Assembly (NCBI GenBank): GCA_020851995.1 | Contig: JADZBO010000194.1 | Coordinates: 1 to 36,462, forward strand | DNA length: 36,462 nt | Direction: 5' to 3' | From: Burkholderiaceae bacterium | Lineage (GTDB): Bacteria; Pseudomonadota; Gammaproteobacteria; Burkholderiales; Burkholderiaceae_B | In this document: positions 1 through 7,259 of the stretch, piece after piece | How positions within the stretch are numbered: position 1 is the stretch's first letter | Layout: the number at the start of each line of letters is the position of its first letter | Translations under genes and position numbers: made by a program | The notes under the pieces: model-generated | The model's database searches: none | What the model saw: the letters and a program-made list of their open reading frames with translations, nothing else | What the model was told of the DNA's origin: nothing

Positions 1-52
1 CAGAGGCCGCTCAATTGCTGATGGCGACGGACTCACGTGGCCAAGGAGTGGG

Positions 53-1015
53 CTAACGCCTTGTCATCAGTAAGACCGAGTTGCGGTGAAAGTCGAGATA
101 TTGCTTCTGACCCGAAGTGAATCCACCGACGTTGACGATACTCTCGGTTTCAATTCCCATCCGCTGTAGCGACGGACGATCCGCTACGGGCGAGATGATC
201 AGTTGGCCGTTATTCTCAAACCCGATAAACCCCCGGTCAAACAGATGGTCGATGGACGGGGTGAGCAGTAATCCGTTCTCTCCGTTCAATCGATCTTCGT
301 TTGATGAGTCACGCCACGGCTTGCAATGGCTGGCGATCAAGTGTGTCGGATTGCTCACGCCGGTGATGCGGCATCGTGTCTCGATCTTACTGACGCGTTC
401 TTTAAACAGACCTTGACCAACTCGCGCTCGAACGATCGCCTGTCGCTCCGTTTCTGCAATTCCCGTATTTTCTGAAATATCCAGCGCGATTCTCGACTCC
501 CAGAAATCGATATCATCGACGGCGATCGGCTTCGCGTCACCAGCGGCCTGGACAATAGGAGCAATTTCATCACCAATCAGGCTGGTCAGGACTCCGGCAA
601 ATTCCGGACTGATCTCGGCTAGATAAACAGACTGGAGTCCGTTGCCATTGGCCTGCAGCGGGGAGTATTTTGCGGACCTTAATGGACCGAGAAGATCCAT
701 ATGGTCTTTCGGGCGGATCGTACTCTGTATTTCAAAGAAGTGAACTTTGACCTTCCATCCAATGTTTTCCCAATACGAACCCGTCAATCCGAATTCTTGC
801 GGTTTGGGACTTTCCCAGCAATAGGACTCAGCAATGCCGACCGCGACGATGCGAGTGTCCTTGAACGAAAAAATCAGATCGCCAGGCGAAACTTCGCGCA
901 TTGATTCGTAAAACGGGTTTCGTGCCTCATTTGCATTTCGCTTGGGCGACCACAGATAGCCGCCACTGATTTCGTGGCGATAAGTCTGGTTCTGATTAAC
1001 CCACCAAAATCGCAT
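53..1015 (-). CDS. EVE-like/HNH endonuclease, putative modified-DNA restriction enzyme
   Basis: A 320-residue protein with two parts. Residues 1-150 resemble an EVE/PUA-like fold: the start RFWWVNQ, then LWSP, RNPFYESMREVSPGDLIFSF and IVAVGIAE follow the usual order of that domain, which in other proteins reads modified bases. Residues 205-300 are an HNH nuclease of the HNH_2 type, with CRITG (C215), LIASHCKPW (H230), ENGLLLTPSIDHLFD (N247, H257) and RGFIGF. EVE-HNH proteins are known as type IV-like enzymes that cut DNA with modified cytosine; the assignment here is by motif only. It is transcribed away from the methyltransferase-HNH gene, sharing a 223-bp AT-rich spacer. No clear Shine-Dalgarno precedes the chosen ATG, but that start keeps the typical EVE opening strand. 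HNH is well supported; the EVE call is somewhat less certain. Confidence 0.82.
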   Translation of the reverse strand: MRFWWVNQNQTYRHEISGGYLWSPKRNANEARNPFYESMREVSPGDLIFSFKDTRIVAVGIAESYCWESPKPQEFGLTGSYWENIGWKVKVHFFEIQSTIRPKDHMDLLGPLRSAKYSPLQANGNGLQSVYLAEISPEFAGVLTSLIGDEIAPIVQAAGDAKPIAVDDIDFWESRIALDISENTGIAETERQAIVRARVGQGLFKERVSKIETRCRITGVSNPTHLIASHCKPWRDSSNEDRLNGENGLLLTPSIDHLFDRGFIGFENNGQLIISPVADRPSLQRMGIETESIVNVGGFTSGQKQYLDFHRNSVLLMTRR

Positions 1016-1238
1016 GTGCGGGGTGTTATCTTAGCGATGAGTCGGTCTGTCGATTACAAAAATATACGCGCTTACCATTTTGGTCGCAAAGAACTTTTTG
1101 ATTCAATGACGGAATATGCCCCAATATCATTTCGCCAATTGACCGATTCTTCGCCGCACCAGATTCATAGTGGAATATATTTCGATTTACTTTCTCCCAA
1201 TCTGTCAGTCGAACTAATTCCGGGATGCCGTCTCGAAT
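1016..1238. promoter_or_regulatory. AT-rich divergent intergenic region
   Basis: These 223 bases separate two divergent nuclease genes and are clearly more AT-rich than their surroundings, as expected of a shared promoter region. Both strands stay open for 80-100 codons here (about 1026-1274 minus, 974-1300 plus). The predicted peptides match no family I recognise, and each runs into a flanking gene. I treat the region as regulatory, but a very small gene cannot be excluded. No convincing -35/-10 pair stands out. Confidence 0.45.
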
Positions 1239-2936
1239 ATGGACGAACGCACCGCAGCCTATTATCAAACGCACGCGTCCGCTGTTGCTTTGCGCTATGA
1301 GGCGGTATCAAGTCCGGCAGAGCAACTGTTCAGCGTTGCATTTCCACAAGGCTCGCGTGTGCTGGATCTAGGTTGTGGGTCGGGCAGGGATGCCGCCCGT
1401 TTGATGGCGAAGGGTTACGACACTTTTGGCGTTGAGCCGTCAGCAGGGTTGCGTGCTGCGGCAATCGCGCATCATCCCGAGTTAACAGGAAAGATCAGCG
1501 AAGCCATGCTGCCAGACATTGGCAAGCCGTTTGGCGGCGATTTTGACGGGGTGCTGTGCAGTGCGGTGCTCATGCACATACCTGAAAGCCAGCTATTTGA
1601 TGCCGTATTGAATATCCGTGCGCTGCTCAAGTCGCATGGCCGGCTCCTGGTTTCGCTACCTTTGTCACGCGGTGATGCGCACGTTAATAACCGAGATGCC
1701 GACGGAAGATTATTCGCGCCCTACGTGCCCGGGGAAATCACACTACTGTTCGAGCGGCTGGGATTCCAGCTTGTTGGCCGATGGGACAACGGTGACGCTT
1801 TGGCTAGGGCGGGCACCAGCTGGTTCACGCTGCTGTTTGAGTTACGCAATTCCGGTACGCAACGACCGATTGATCAAATTGAAGCAATTCTGAACCGGGA
1901 TAAGAAGGAAGCAACTTACAAGCTCGCGCTCTTTCGCGCGTTGGCGGAAATTTCCATTCAGGAGTCGCGCCTCGCGGTGTGGATGGCCAATGGCGAAGTC
2001 GGCATACCAATTCAGCGAGTGGCTGAACTGTGGCTGCAATACTTTTGGCCAATCTTTGCCGCGAATACGGTCATTCCGCAATCCAAGGCAGAAGGAGCGG
2101 ACGGCAAGACCGTGAAGTTCAGAGTTTCGCTGACCGGATTGATTGATAACTTTAAAGGGCAGGGTGAGCACGGGGGGCTTTCCTCCTGGCATCTTGCGTG
2201 GACCTCAAATCGACTGGATGCGCAAGTCCGCACTCAGGTATCTGAGGTCTTGAAGTCAATTGCAAGTACCATTCAAGCCGGTCCTGTTAAGTACGCTGGC
2301 GGTGCGCTTGAAACCGGACCTGTGTTCCGCTACGACGCCCGGTTACGACTGATCGTCATGCAGGGAGATCTTTGGAGCGAACTCAGCTTATTGGGACACT
2401 GGATCGTAGACGCGGTGATTCTGCGTTGGGCGGCGCTCACTGAAAAGTTCAGTTACCGACAGGGAGTCACAGCGGGAGATGTTCTTCCTCTGCTATTGGC
2501 GAGGCCCGAGCGGCAACGTGCAACTGCTCTTGCACGCCAAGCTTATCAAGATGCGGGTGTTAGCGAATGCACCTGGTCCGGGAAGCGCTTGCGTACCAAC
2601 TTTACGGTCGATCACGTGTTGCCATTTTCGCTGTGGGGAAACAACGATCTCTGGAATCTAATGCCGACGGATCCCTCAGAGAATGGAAAGAAGTCAGACA
2701 AGCTACCTTCCGGAGAATTGCTTCTCAGCAGGCAACACATTGTGCTGGAAAACTGGGATCACCTTCGATCGGAGTTGACGGAGCCGTTCGACTTGCAGGC
2801 GAACCATCTTCTGGGAAGGCCGTTGTCCGTGAGCAGTGGCTGGAAAGCAGAGCTGTTTTCCAGATTGCGGGAGGCCGTCGAGGTGACGGCGATTCAGCGC
2901 GGGGTTGCCAGATGGACTCCGACTGGCTGCCGTTGA
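1239..2936 (+). CDS. SAM-dependent methyltransferase fused to HNH endonuclease
   Basis: A 565-residue fusion. Residues 1-195 form a class I SAM methyltransferase: motif I is VLDLGCGSGRDAARL (41-55), the acidic motif II is GVEP (64-67), and the motif IV region is DFDGVLCSAVLMHIP. This matches the UbiE/Methyltransf_11 style and lacks the (D/N/S)PP(Y/F) motif of DNA amino-methyltransferases, so it may modify something other than a DNA amino group. Residues 205-400 are an all-purpose helical linker region that I do not recognise. Residues 444-490 carry the HNH core: CTWSGK, NFTVDHVLPFS (D458, H459), NNDLWNLMP and KKSDKLPS. Only one cysteine is present, so no zinc knuckle is evident. It is divergent from the EVE-like/HNH gene. 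The start keeps the whole methyltransferase fold; the ribosome site is weak. The target and role are unknown; defence is an inference from context. Confidence 0.85.
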   Translation: MDERTAAYYQTHASAVALRYEAVSSPAEQLFSVAFPQGSRVLDLGCGSGRDAARLMAKGYDTFGVEPSAGLRAAAIAHHPELTGKISEAMLPDIGKPFGGDFDGVLCSAVLMHIPESQLFDAVLNIRALLKSHGRLLVSLPLSRGDAHVNNRDADGRLFAPYVPGEITLLFERLGFQLVGRWDNGDALARAGTSWFTLLFELRNSGTQRPIDQIEAILNRDKKEATYKLALFRALAEISIQESRLAVWMANGEVGIPIQRVAELWLQYFWPIFAANTVIPQSKAEGADGKTVKFRVSLTGLIDNFKGQGEHGGLSSWHLAWTSNRLDAQVRTQVSEVLKSIASTIQAGPVKYAGGALETGPVFRYDARLRLIVMQGDLWSELSLLGHWIVDAVILRWAALTEKFSYRQGVTAGDVLPLLLARPERQRATALARQAYQDAGVSECTWSGKRLRTNFTVDHVLPFSLWGNNDLWNLMPTDPSENGKKSDKLPSGELLLSRQHIVLENWDHLRSELTEPFDLQANHLLGRPLSVSSGWKAELFSRLREAVEVTAIQRGVARWTPTGCR

Positions 2937-2971
2937 TTCCGACCGATCGCTAATAGTTATTCTCGCATCAC

Positions 2972-3772
2972 CTAGCCCGACGCAAGCCGCGCACCCGGAA
3001 AGCGCGCGGTGAAAATCCCCCTCCACTCAGCCTCACCACGCATCAACTGTGCGATCGATTTCTCGTCCGACGCGTGCCCTGTCGCCATTTGGTTCAGTTG
3101 CCAGGCCATGCAGAAGTTCGACGAGATTGCCGGCATCCCTGAATCGGCGAGCGCCATGATCGGACCGAGCGTTGGCATGCCGGCGCCGGCCAACAGGATG
3201 ACATCGGGTTTGAGCGGCAACAGGCGACGCGCGGCCTGCAGAACGGAGTCGTTACGCAGGGTGTAGATGTTATGAAATCCGCCTACTTTTTGCGGCGATT
3301 CAACGCCCAGAATTTCAACCCCGGCACGCTGCCAGTAGGCGATGCTTTTCGCCGTCAGCCAATCCGGGTAGGGGCTGACCAGAGCGATGCGCTTCGCGCC
3401 CAGCGCTTTGAAGGCGCGGCGGATCGATTGCCCGGCCGAGACGATGGGATACCCGCGCGTGGTACCGGTCTTGGTAAAAAACTGGTCTTCCTCGTCCGGA
3501 TTCATGTGATAGGTTGAACCCGTGATCAGAAAGCCCAGCCCAGTCAGAGGGGCATTCGAGAACGTATCAATGAAAGTCTCGAGATGAATCAGGTAATCAT
3601 CCAGGCGGTCTTTCAGTTCGGGCTTGGGGCTTGTCAACCGCCCAGTGAGTAGGGCAATATCGGGCGCAAGCATGGCTTGCACTTCTGGCTCGGCAGTTGT
3701 GTTGGCCTGAGGTACCAGTAGTCCAAGCGTTCCGCGTGCACCGTATTCGACTTCGTTGTTCATTGCGTTCAT
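2972..3772 (-). CDS. Asp/Glu racemase-fold protein (arylmalonate decarboxylase/maleate isomerase-like)
   Basis: A 266-residue protein with the fold signature of the Asp/Glu racemase superfamily, closest to the arylmalonate decarboxylase and maleate isomerase branch. The opening GTLGLLVPQANTTAEPE (14-30) is typical of that branch, as are GLGFLITGSTYHM (78-90), the central RIALVSPYPDWLTAKSIAYW and VILLAGAGMPTLG (191-203). Members of the superfamily use one or two catalytic cysteines. Here the first position falls in ITGSTYH and the second in LLAGAGM (G196), both without cysteine. The only cysteine, C221, lies about 25 residues later in SSNFCMAW. The chemistry is therefore doubtful. It is head-to-head with a Bug receptor gene, so the two may serve uptake and conversion of one organic acid. 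Starts at M1 and M4 are both possible. Confidence 0.8.
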   Translation of the reverse strand: MNAMNNEVEYGARGTLGLLVPQANTTAEPEVQAMLAPDIALLTGRLTSPKPELKDRLDDYLIHLETFIDTFSNAPLTGLGFLITGSTYHMNPDEEDQFFTKTGTTRGYPIVSAGQSIRRAFKALGAKRIALVSPYPDWLTAKSIAYWQRAGVEILGVESPQKVGGFHNIYTLRNDSVLQAARRLLPLKPDVILLAGAGMPTLGPIMALADSGMPAISSNFCMAWQLNQMATGHASDEKSIAQLMRGEAEWRGIFTARFPGARLASG

Positions 3773-3787
3773 GTCTGGGTGGGTCAG

Positions 3788-4756
3788 ATGATTAAAAAAA
3801 CTTCGCGCTATGTCGGGTTTCTGCTGCTGGTCTTGTTTGCGTCGGCATCATCAGCGCAAAACTGGCCGGAAAAAGCGATTCGCTTCGTGAATCCCTTCGC
3901 GCCGGGCGGGTTTGGCGACGGCGTTGCACGCCCGATGTTCGAGCAGCTTGGGTTGGCGCTTGGCCAGCCCATCATAGTGGAAAGCCAGGCCGGAGCCAAC
4001 GGATCATTGGCCTCCAATGTGGTGGCCAAAGCAGCGCCGGACGGCTATACGTTGCTGATCGGAAACATGGGTCCGATGGCAATTAATCCGACCCTGTATC
4101 CCGAAACGACGGCCGATCCGCTCAAAGTGTTTTCGCCGATCATGCAACTGGTGTCGGGTCCGCTGGTGCTGTTGGTACATCCGGATTTTCCGGCGAAGAC
4201 CCTGAGCGAACTGATTGATTATGCGAGGGCGAATCCCGGCAAGCTGACGTACGGTTCTGTGGGCGCGGGCAGCACGACACATTTTGCGGGTGAACTGCTC
4301 AGAATGCAGAGCCACATCGATATTCTGCAGGTGCCGTTCAGGGGCGCCGCACCGGCCCTTATTAATTTGCTGGGCCGCCAGATCGACATGGCGTTTGTGA
4401 ATATCTCGCTCGCAAAGCCCCATATTGAATCCGGAAAACTGAGGCCGCTTGCGGTGACGACGCTGAGCAGATCAAGCATCCTGCCGGATGTGCCCGCAGT
4501 TGCCGAGCTATTGCCGGGATTTGAGGTCAACCCGTGGTGGGGACTGCTTGCGCCAATCAATACGCCCGCGCCAATTGTCGACCGGATTCAGAGTGAGCTT
4601 GCACGCATCCTGAAGGATCCGGCCATCACCGACCGCTTGCGACAAAATGGCCTTGAGCCGGAGGCAACAACGCCAAAGGAATTCTCCGCGCGCATTGCGT
4701 CCGACATCGAAAAGTGGCGCGAAGTCGCTCGGGTGAACAACATCACGGGCGGGTAG
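3788..4756 (+). CDS. Bug/TctC-family periplasmic substrate-binding protein
   Basis: A tripartite-tricarboxylate-transporter-type receptor of the large betaproteobacterial Bug family. The N-terminus MIKKTSRYVGFLLLVLFASASSAQ is a Sec signal peptide, with likely cleavage after SSA. The mature protein begins NWPEKAIRFVNPFAPGGFGD, the loop that binds the carboxylate of the ligand in this family. Further family marks are DGYTLLIGNMGPMAINPTLYP, LTYGSVGAGSTTHFAGELL and VPFRGAAPALINLLGRQIDM. Length (322 residues) is normal. A GTG nine bases upstream is in frame, but the ATG at 3788 starts the signal peptide and has a G-rich stretch ahead of it. No TctA or TctB membrane partner is present, which is common for orphan Bug proteins. 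Ligand unknown; an organic acid handled by the neighbouring racemase-fold protein is a reasonable guess. Confidence 0.93.
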   Translation: MIKKTSRYVGFLLLVLFASASSAQNWPEKAIRFVNPFAPGGFGDGVARPMFEQLGLALGQPIIVESQAGANGSLASNVVAKAAPDGYTLLIGNMGPMAINPTLYPETTADPLKVFSPIMQLVSGPLVLLVHPDFPAKTLSELIDYARANPGKLTYGSVGAGSTTHFAGELLRMQSHIDILQVPFRGAAPALINLLGRQIDMAFVNISLAKPHIESGKLRPLAVTTLSRSSILPDVPAVAELLPGFEVNPWWGLLAPINTPAPIVDRIQSELARILKDPAITDRLRQNGLEPEATTPKEFSARIASDIEKWREVARVNNITGG

Positions 4757-4841
4757 GGGGTATTGAAGATCCACGAGAGTCGATTATTCGCTGAACCTGT
4801 TAAAAGAATTGACGCTACTGCGAGATCATTTTTCGGTAGGT

Positions 4842-6116
4842 CTACAGCGCCCATTTTCGAGCACGCGCGGTCACGCGCTGATACAGCAGGTCCTTGACCG
4901 TGCCGGACGAAATTCTGATCATCGCTGTATCAAGCGTGTTCAGGAATGCGCCGATGTAGTTGTTCAATAACGATCGGGCCTGATCTTCGGAGTCAAGGCC
5001 AAACTTCATAGCGTCTGCAAGGATCGCCTCCCGGCTGCACTCAAACTGGCCGTGGCTCAATTGCATGGCAAGCCTGGGAGGATCCATCTCCAGGTTAGGG
5101 ACCACGTCATACGCCGGTGCGAGCCGCCACTGCCTGGCGGAGGAGTCGAATACGACAGCATGGTTGCGAGGATGATCGTCATCATTGCCGACCAGCGCAT
5201 TAAAGACCATGCGTCCGAATAGCTCGTGCAAATCACTGACAGGGACGCCGAGTTGACCCAGAGCAAGCGCCAGACGCGGATAGCTCCAACGTTCACTATC
5301 GTGGGGGGAGGCACTCGGGAAATGCGCCGCCAGCAGAGTCGCGCCACTGAGAACCATACGTCGCACTTGCTGGCGTCGGTCAAACCGTTGTGATGCCAGC
5401 ACGCCGATGCCGAGCATCTTTTCCTGTTCGCCGTAGTGCAATTGCGTCGGCGCAAAATTTAGCCCCGCAGCAGTGGCCCACTGGGCAACTGCAAACTCCA
5501 ATTGAGGGACGTCGTGCGCATCGCCGCTATGCCGTGGCTTGACCAGCCAGTAGTTTCCCAATCGATCGCGTATAGATGATTTTGGTCTGGCACCCCCGAG
5601 GCTTGGCGACTGTACCAACAGCCGGCGCAAGGCATCATTACTGGCGGGACGTTGTTCGTAGATTGCCAGTAATTCTGTGCAAAGCGCCTCTAACTGCTCT
5701 AACCTGGGTGTCGAGAGTTCAGCTACGTTGGGTCTTCGTGAGCGACCGAACGCAAGCGCCCCCCAGCGAGAACTATTGCCAGAACGAATCAAATACTGAA
5801 CTGCATGCGCGTTGAATGGTAGGCCATGTTCGCGTTGTAACAGTAGCTGACCCCAGGCATCCGGGGTGGCGTCACGAAAAACATCGTGCAGACCCTGATA
5901 GCGATGTGCATGCATCACCTTACCCGGACCAAGCAGCGGCAAGTTGATCGGATCAATGGAAATCGCCTCGCCGCTGTCCAGAAAGCTGGGCGCGTAAATG
6001 AATTGGCCCGTTCCGCTGGACGAATCAACATCCAGTCTTCCCGCTGTGACCCACTGCTCTGTCAGCGGATGAAACAGGTAAACGTACAACGCGGTCCTAG
6101 AAGTAACCGGGATCAT
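4842..6116 (-). CDS. hipA: HipA-family serine/threonine kinase toxin
   Basis: A 424-residue HipA-like kinase, the toxin of a type II toxin-antitoxin pair; characterised members phosphorylate a tRNA synthetase and cause growth arrest. The N-subdomain includes GQFIYAPSFLDS and GLHDVFRDATPDAWGQLLL. The kinase part has the Gly-rich SLGGARPKSSI (172-182), the ATP-binding lysine in YWLVKPR (K193), and EFAVAQWATAAGL. Catalytic LVGNDDDHPRNH carries the presumed D313 and N318, and the metal-binding LAPAYDVVPN carries D337. All expected catalytic positions are present, so it should be active. Its start lies inside the end of the antitoxin gene (20-base overlap), so the two are translated as a coupled operon. 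The substrate cannot be told from sequence. Confidence 0.93.
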   Translation of the reverse strand: MIPVTSRTALYVYLFHPLTEQWVTAGRLDVDSSSGTGQFIYAPSFLDSGEAISIDPINLPLLGPGKVMHAHRYQGLHDVFRDATPDAWGQLLLQREHGLPFNAHAVQYLIRSGNSSRWGALAFGRSRRPNVAELSTPRLEQLEALCTELLAIYEQRPASNDALRRLLVQSPSLGGARPKSSIRDRLGNYWLVKPRHSGDAHDVPQLEFAVAQWATAAGLNFAPTQLHYGEQEKMLGIGVLASQRFDRRQQVRRMVLSGATLLAAHFPSASPHDSERWSYPRLALALGQLGVPVSDLHELFGRMVFNALVGNDDDHPRNHAVVFDSSARQWRLAPAYDVVPNLEMDPPRLAMQLSHGQFECSREAILADAMKFGLDSEDQARSLLNNYIGAFLNTLDTAMIRISSGTVKDLLYQRVTARARKWAL

Positions 6117-6417
6117 CTTTGCTCACCCTCGCGCGTGCAGCCGCATTTGCATCGTATAAAGCTGGCGCCAGAGGGTGAATTGCCTCATGGAACACGCCCA
6201 GAGTCAGCAGCGCTGACAAATACACACTTGCCGCGACCCCCGGATCACCCTTTTCCAGCCTGCGCAGGGTTGGTTCGGAAATGCCAATACGCTGAGAAAG
6301 ATCTCTGGCAACGAGCTTTTGGCGCACACGTTGGGTACGCACACAGCGCCCCCACGTAATCAGGGTATCCGATACGTCGTAATGGACGCGTTTGGCGGTG
6401 AGACGCTTAGAAGGCAT
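6097..6417 (-). CDS. hipB: HipB-like antitoxin, XRE-family HTH regulator
   Basis: A 106-residue DNA-binding protein with a Cro/C1-type helix-turn-helix at about residues 25-75: RVRQKLVARDLSQRIGISEPTLRRLEKGDPGVAASVYLSALLTLG. It is the first gene of the operon and overlaps the hipA start, the usual antitoxin-then-toxin order. It should bind and neutralise the HipA kinase and repress its own promoter. Two 10-base direct repeats sit immediately upstream of its ATG and are the obvious operator candidates. The N-terminal basic tail MPSKRLTAKRVHYD is longer than in the E. coli protein. The role is firm from domain plus context; the symbol is by analogy. Confidence 0.9.
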   Translation of the reverse strand: MPSKRLTAKRVHYDVSDTLITWGRCVRTQRVRQKLVARDLSQRIGISEPTLRRLEKGDPGVAASVYLSALLTLGVFHEAIHPLAPALYDANAAARARVSKDDPGYF

Positions 6418-6418
6418 T

Positions 6419-6467
6419 AGATATTGTTAATCATAGATATTGTTTTAAGAATGATAAAAGAAATTCT
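6419..6467 (-). promoter_or_regulatory. hipBA promoter with paired operator-like direct repeats
   Basis: The sequence AGATATTGTT occurs twice, at 6419-6428 and 6435-6444, a 16-base period directly upstream of the hipB ATG (6415-6417 on the complement). Between them a minus-strand TATGAT (6430-6435) can serve as a -10 box; the -35 (TTTATC, 6453-6458) is weak. A separate inverted repeat, AGAAT/ATTCT, lies at 6448-6452 and 6463-6467. Repressor bound to the direct repeats would cover the -10 region and the transcript start, as expected for autoregulation. Operator function is inferred. Confidence 0.5.
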
Positions 6468-6493
6468 ATAACAGTATTTATGAGATTGTAAAG

Positions 6494-6517
6494 CGCTGAA
6501 TTTTGAAATTCAAAGCG
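6494..6517. repeat. Inverted repeat between hipB and the YbjN-like gene
   Basis: CGCT-GAATTT at 6494-6503 pairs across a TG centre with AAATTC (6506-6511) and, after two unpaired bases, AGCG (6514-6517). It lies in the 208-base divergent gap between hipB and the YbjN-like gene. It could be an operator for either gene or an RNA hairpin near a transcript start. No U-tract follows on either strand, so a terminator is unlikely. Confidence 0.4.
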
Positions 6518-6595
6518 TTTCGCATCGAGTCGATCCAAACCAGAGAGATGGTGATCGTCCCAGTCTCACCTAGTGAGCCACCTGCATGAGATGAT

Positions 6596-6624
6596 GATCC
6601 TCCAAAGACGACGAAGGAGGAATC
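6596..6624 (+). promoter_or_regulatory. Hairpin that can sequester the Shine-Dalgarno of the YbjN-like gene
   Basis: TCCTCC (6598-6603) is perfectly complementary to GGAGGA (6616-6621), the Shine-Dalgarno of the gene starting at 6626, across a 12-base loop. Allowing A6622 to bulge, two further outer pairs form (6597 with 6623, 6596 with 6624). An mRNA starting upstream would therefore hide its ribosome site unless the stem melts or is bound. This is seen directly; a regulatory role is inference. Confidence 0.45.
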
Positions 6625-6625
6625 C

Positions 6626-7153
6626 ATGGCAAAGACTGGCAAAAATATGGAGTTGCCCAACGAAACCGCTCCTCCGAAAAAATGCCTCTTTGATCGGGTC
6701 GCGGAATATCTTGATGCCAACGACTGGCGCTATACCGCTCATCAGGAAAGTGGTTACATTTCCATGGAATGTCGGATTGCAATGGCGTCGGTACGGGTGG
6801 TGCTCACGGTGACCGAGGGCGATCGCCTGAACAGGATCCTGGCCTTTTCGGTGTATCCGGTCTTTGTTCCGGAGAACCGCCGGGCAGCTGTTCTCGCAGC
6901 AATGAACGAGATCAACTTCAGGCTGGTCTCTGGATGTTTTGAAATGGATCCCGCCGATGGGCAAATTCGCTTTCGGACTCTAATGGAGTCTGATGCGGAC
7001 TTCACGGATCCATTGCTAGAGCGTGTGCTGAATGGCAATCTTGCCACCGCAGACCGCCACTTCGCCGCGCTGATGGCGGTCATGTTCGCCGTTGCCGGGC
7101 AGGAAGGGGCGAATGAACTCGTGACCCGACCCGAAGGTACAACCTTGCAGTGA
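6626..7153 (+). CDS. YbjN domain-containing protein
   Basis: A 175-residue cytosolic protein that resembles the YbjN family (putative sensory transduction regulators with a secretion-chaperone-like fold). Typical elements are FDRVAEYLDANDWRYTAHQESGYISMEC near residues 22-50, the following beta-rich stretch VRVVLTVTEGDRLNRILAFSVYPVFVPENRRAAVLAAMNEINFRLVSGCFEMDPADGQIRFRT, and the helical FTDPLLERVLNGNLATADRHFAALMAVMF. It has a strong AAGGAGG five bases before the ATG. That site can be paired in a hairpin, suggesting control at translation. No catalytic residues are known in the family, and its role is unclear. It ends about 100 bases from the convergent marR gene. Confidence 0.75.
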   Translation: MAKTGKNMELPNETAPPKKCLFDRVAEYLDANDWRYTAHQESGYISMECRIAMASVRVVLTVTEGDRLNRILAFSVYPVFVPENRRAAVLAAMNEINFRLVSGCFEMDPADGQIRFRTLMESDADFTDPLLERVLNGNLATADRHFAALMAVMFAVAGQEGANELVTRPEGTTLQ

Positions 7154-7226
7154 GAGTCGAGCCCGAATCGCCGGGCCATGGCCGGGTAGTGGCAGGGTAA
7201 TTGATTTAGACGATTCCGGAGCTTCG

Positions 7227-7251
7227 GGAGCCTGCGTTTCCCTCCGGCTCC
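7227..7251. terminator. Possible bidirectional terminator or stem-loop between convergent genes
   Basis: GGAGCC (7227-7232) and GGCTCC (7246-7251) form a six-pair stem with a 13-base loop between the end of the YbjN-like gene and the end of the convergent marR-type gene. CCTGCGTTTCC is repeated directly at 7231-7241 and 7250-7260. There is no real U-tract, so factor-independent termination would be weak. The call rests mainly on position. Confidence 0.3.
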
Positions 7252-7259
7252 TGCGTTTC

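Noticed and set aside
1239-2936. Classical restriction-modification enzyme with a DNA adenine or cytosine-N4 methylase
   Set aside because: The expected (D/N/S)PP(Y/F/W) motif is absent. The motif IV region reads DFDGVLCSAVLMHIP, typical of UbiE-like small-molecule, protein or RNA methylases.
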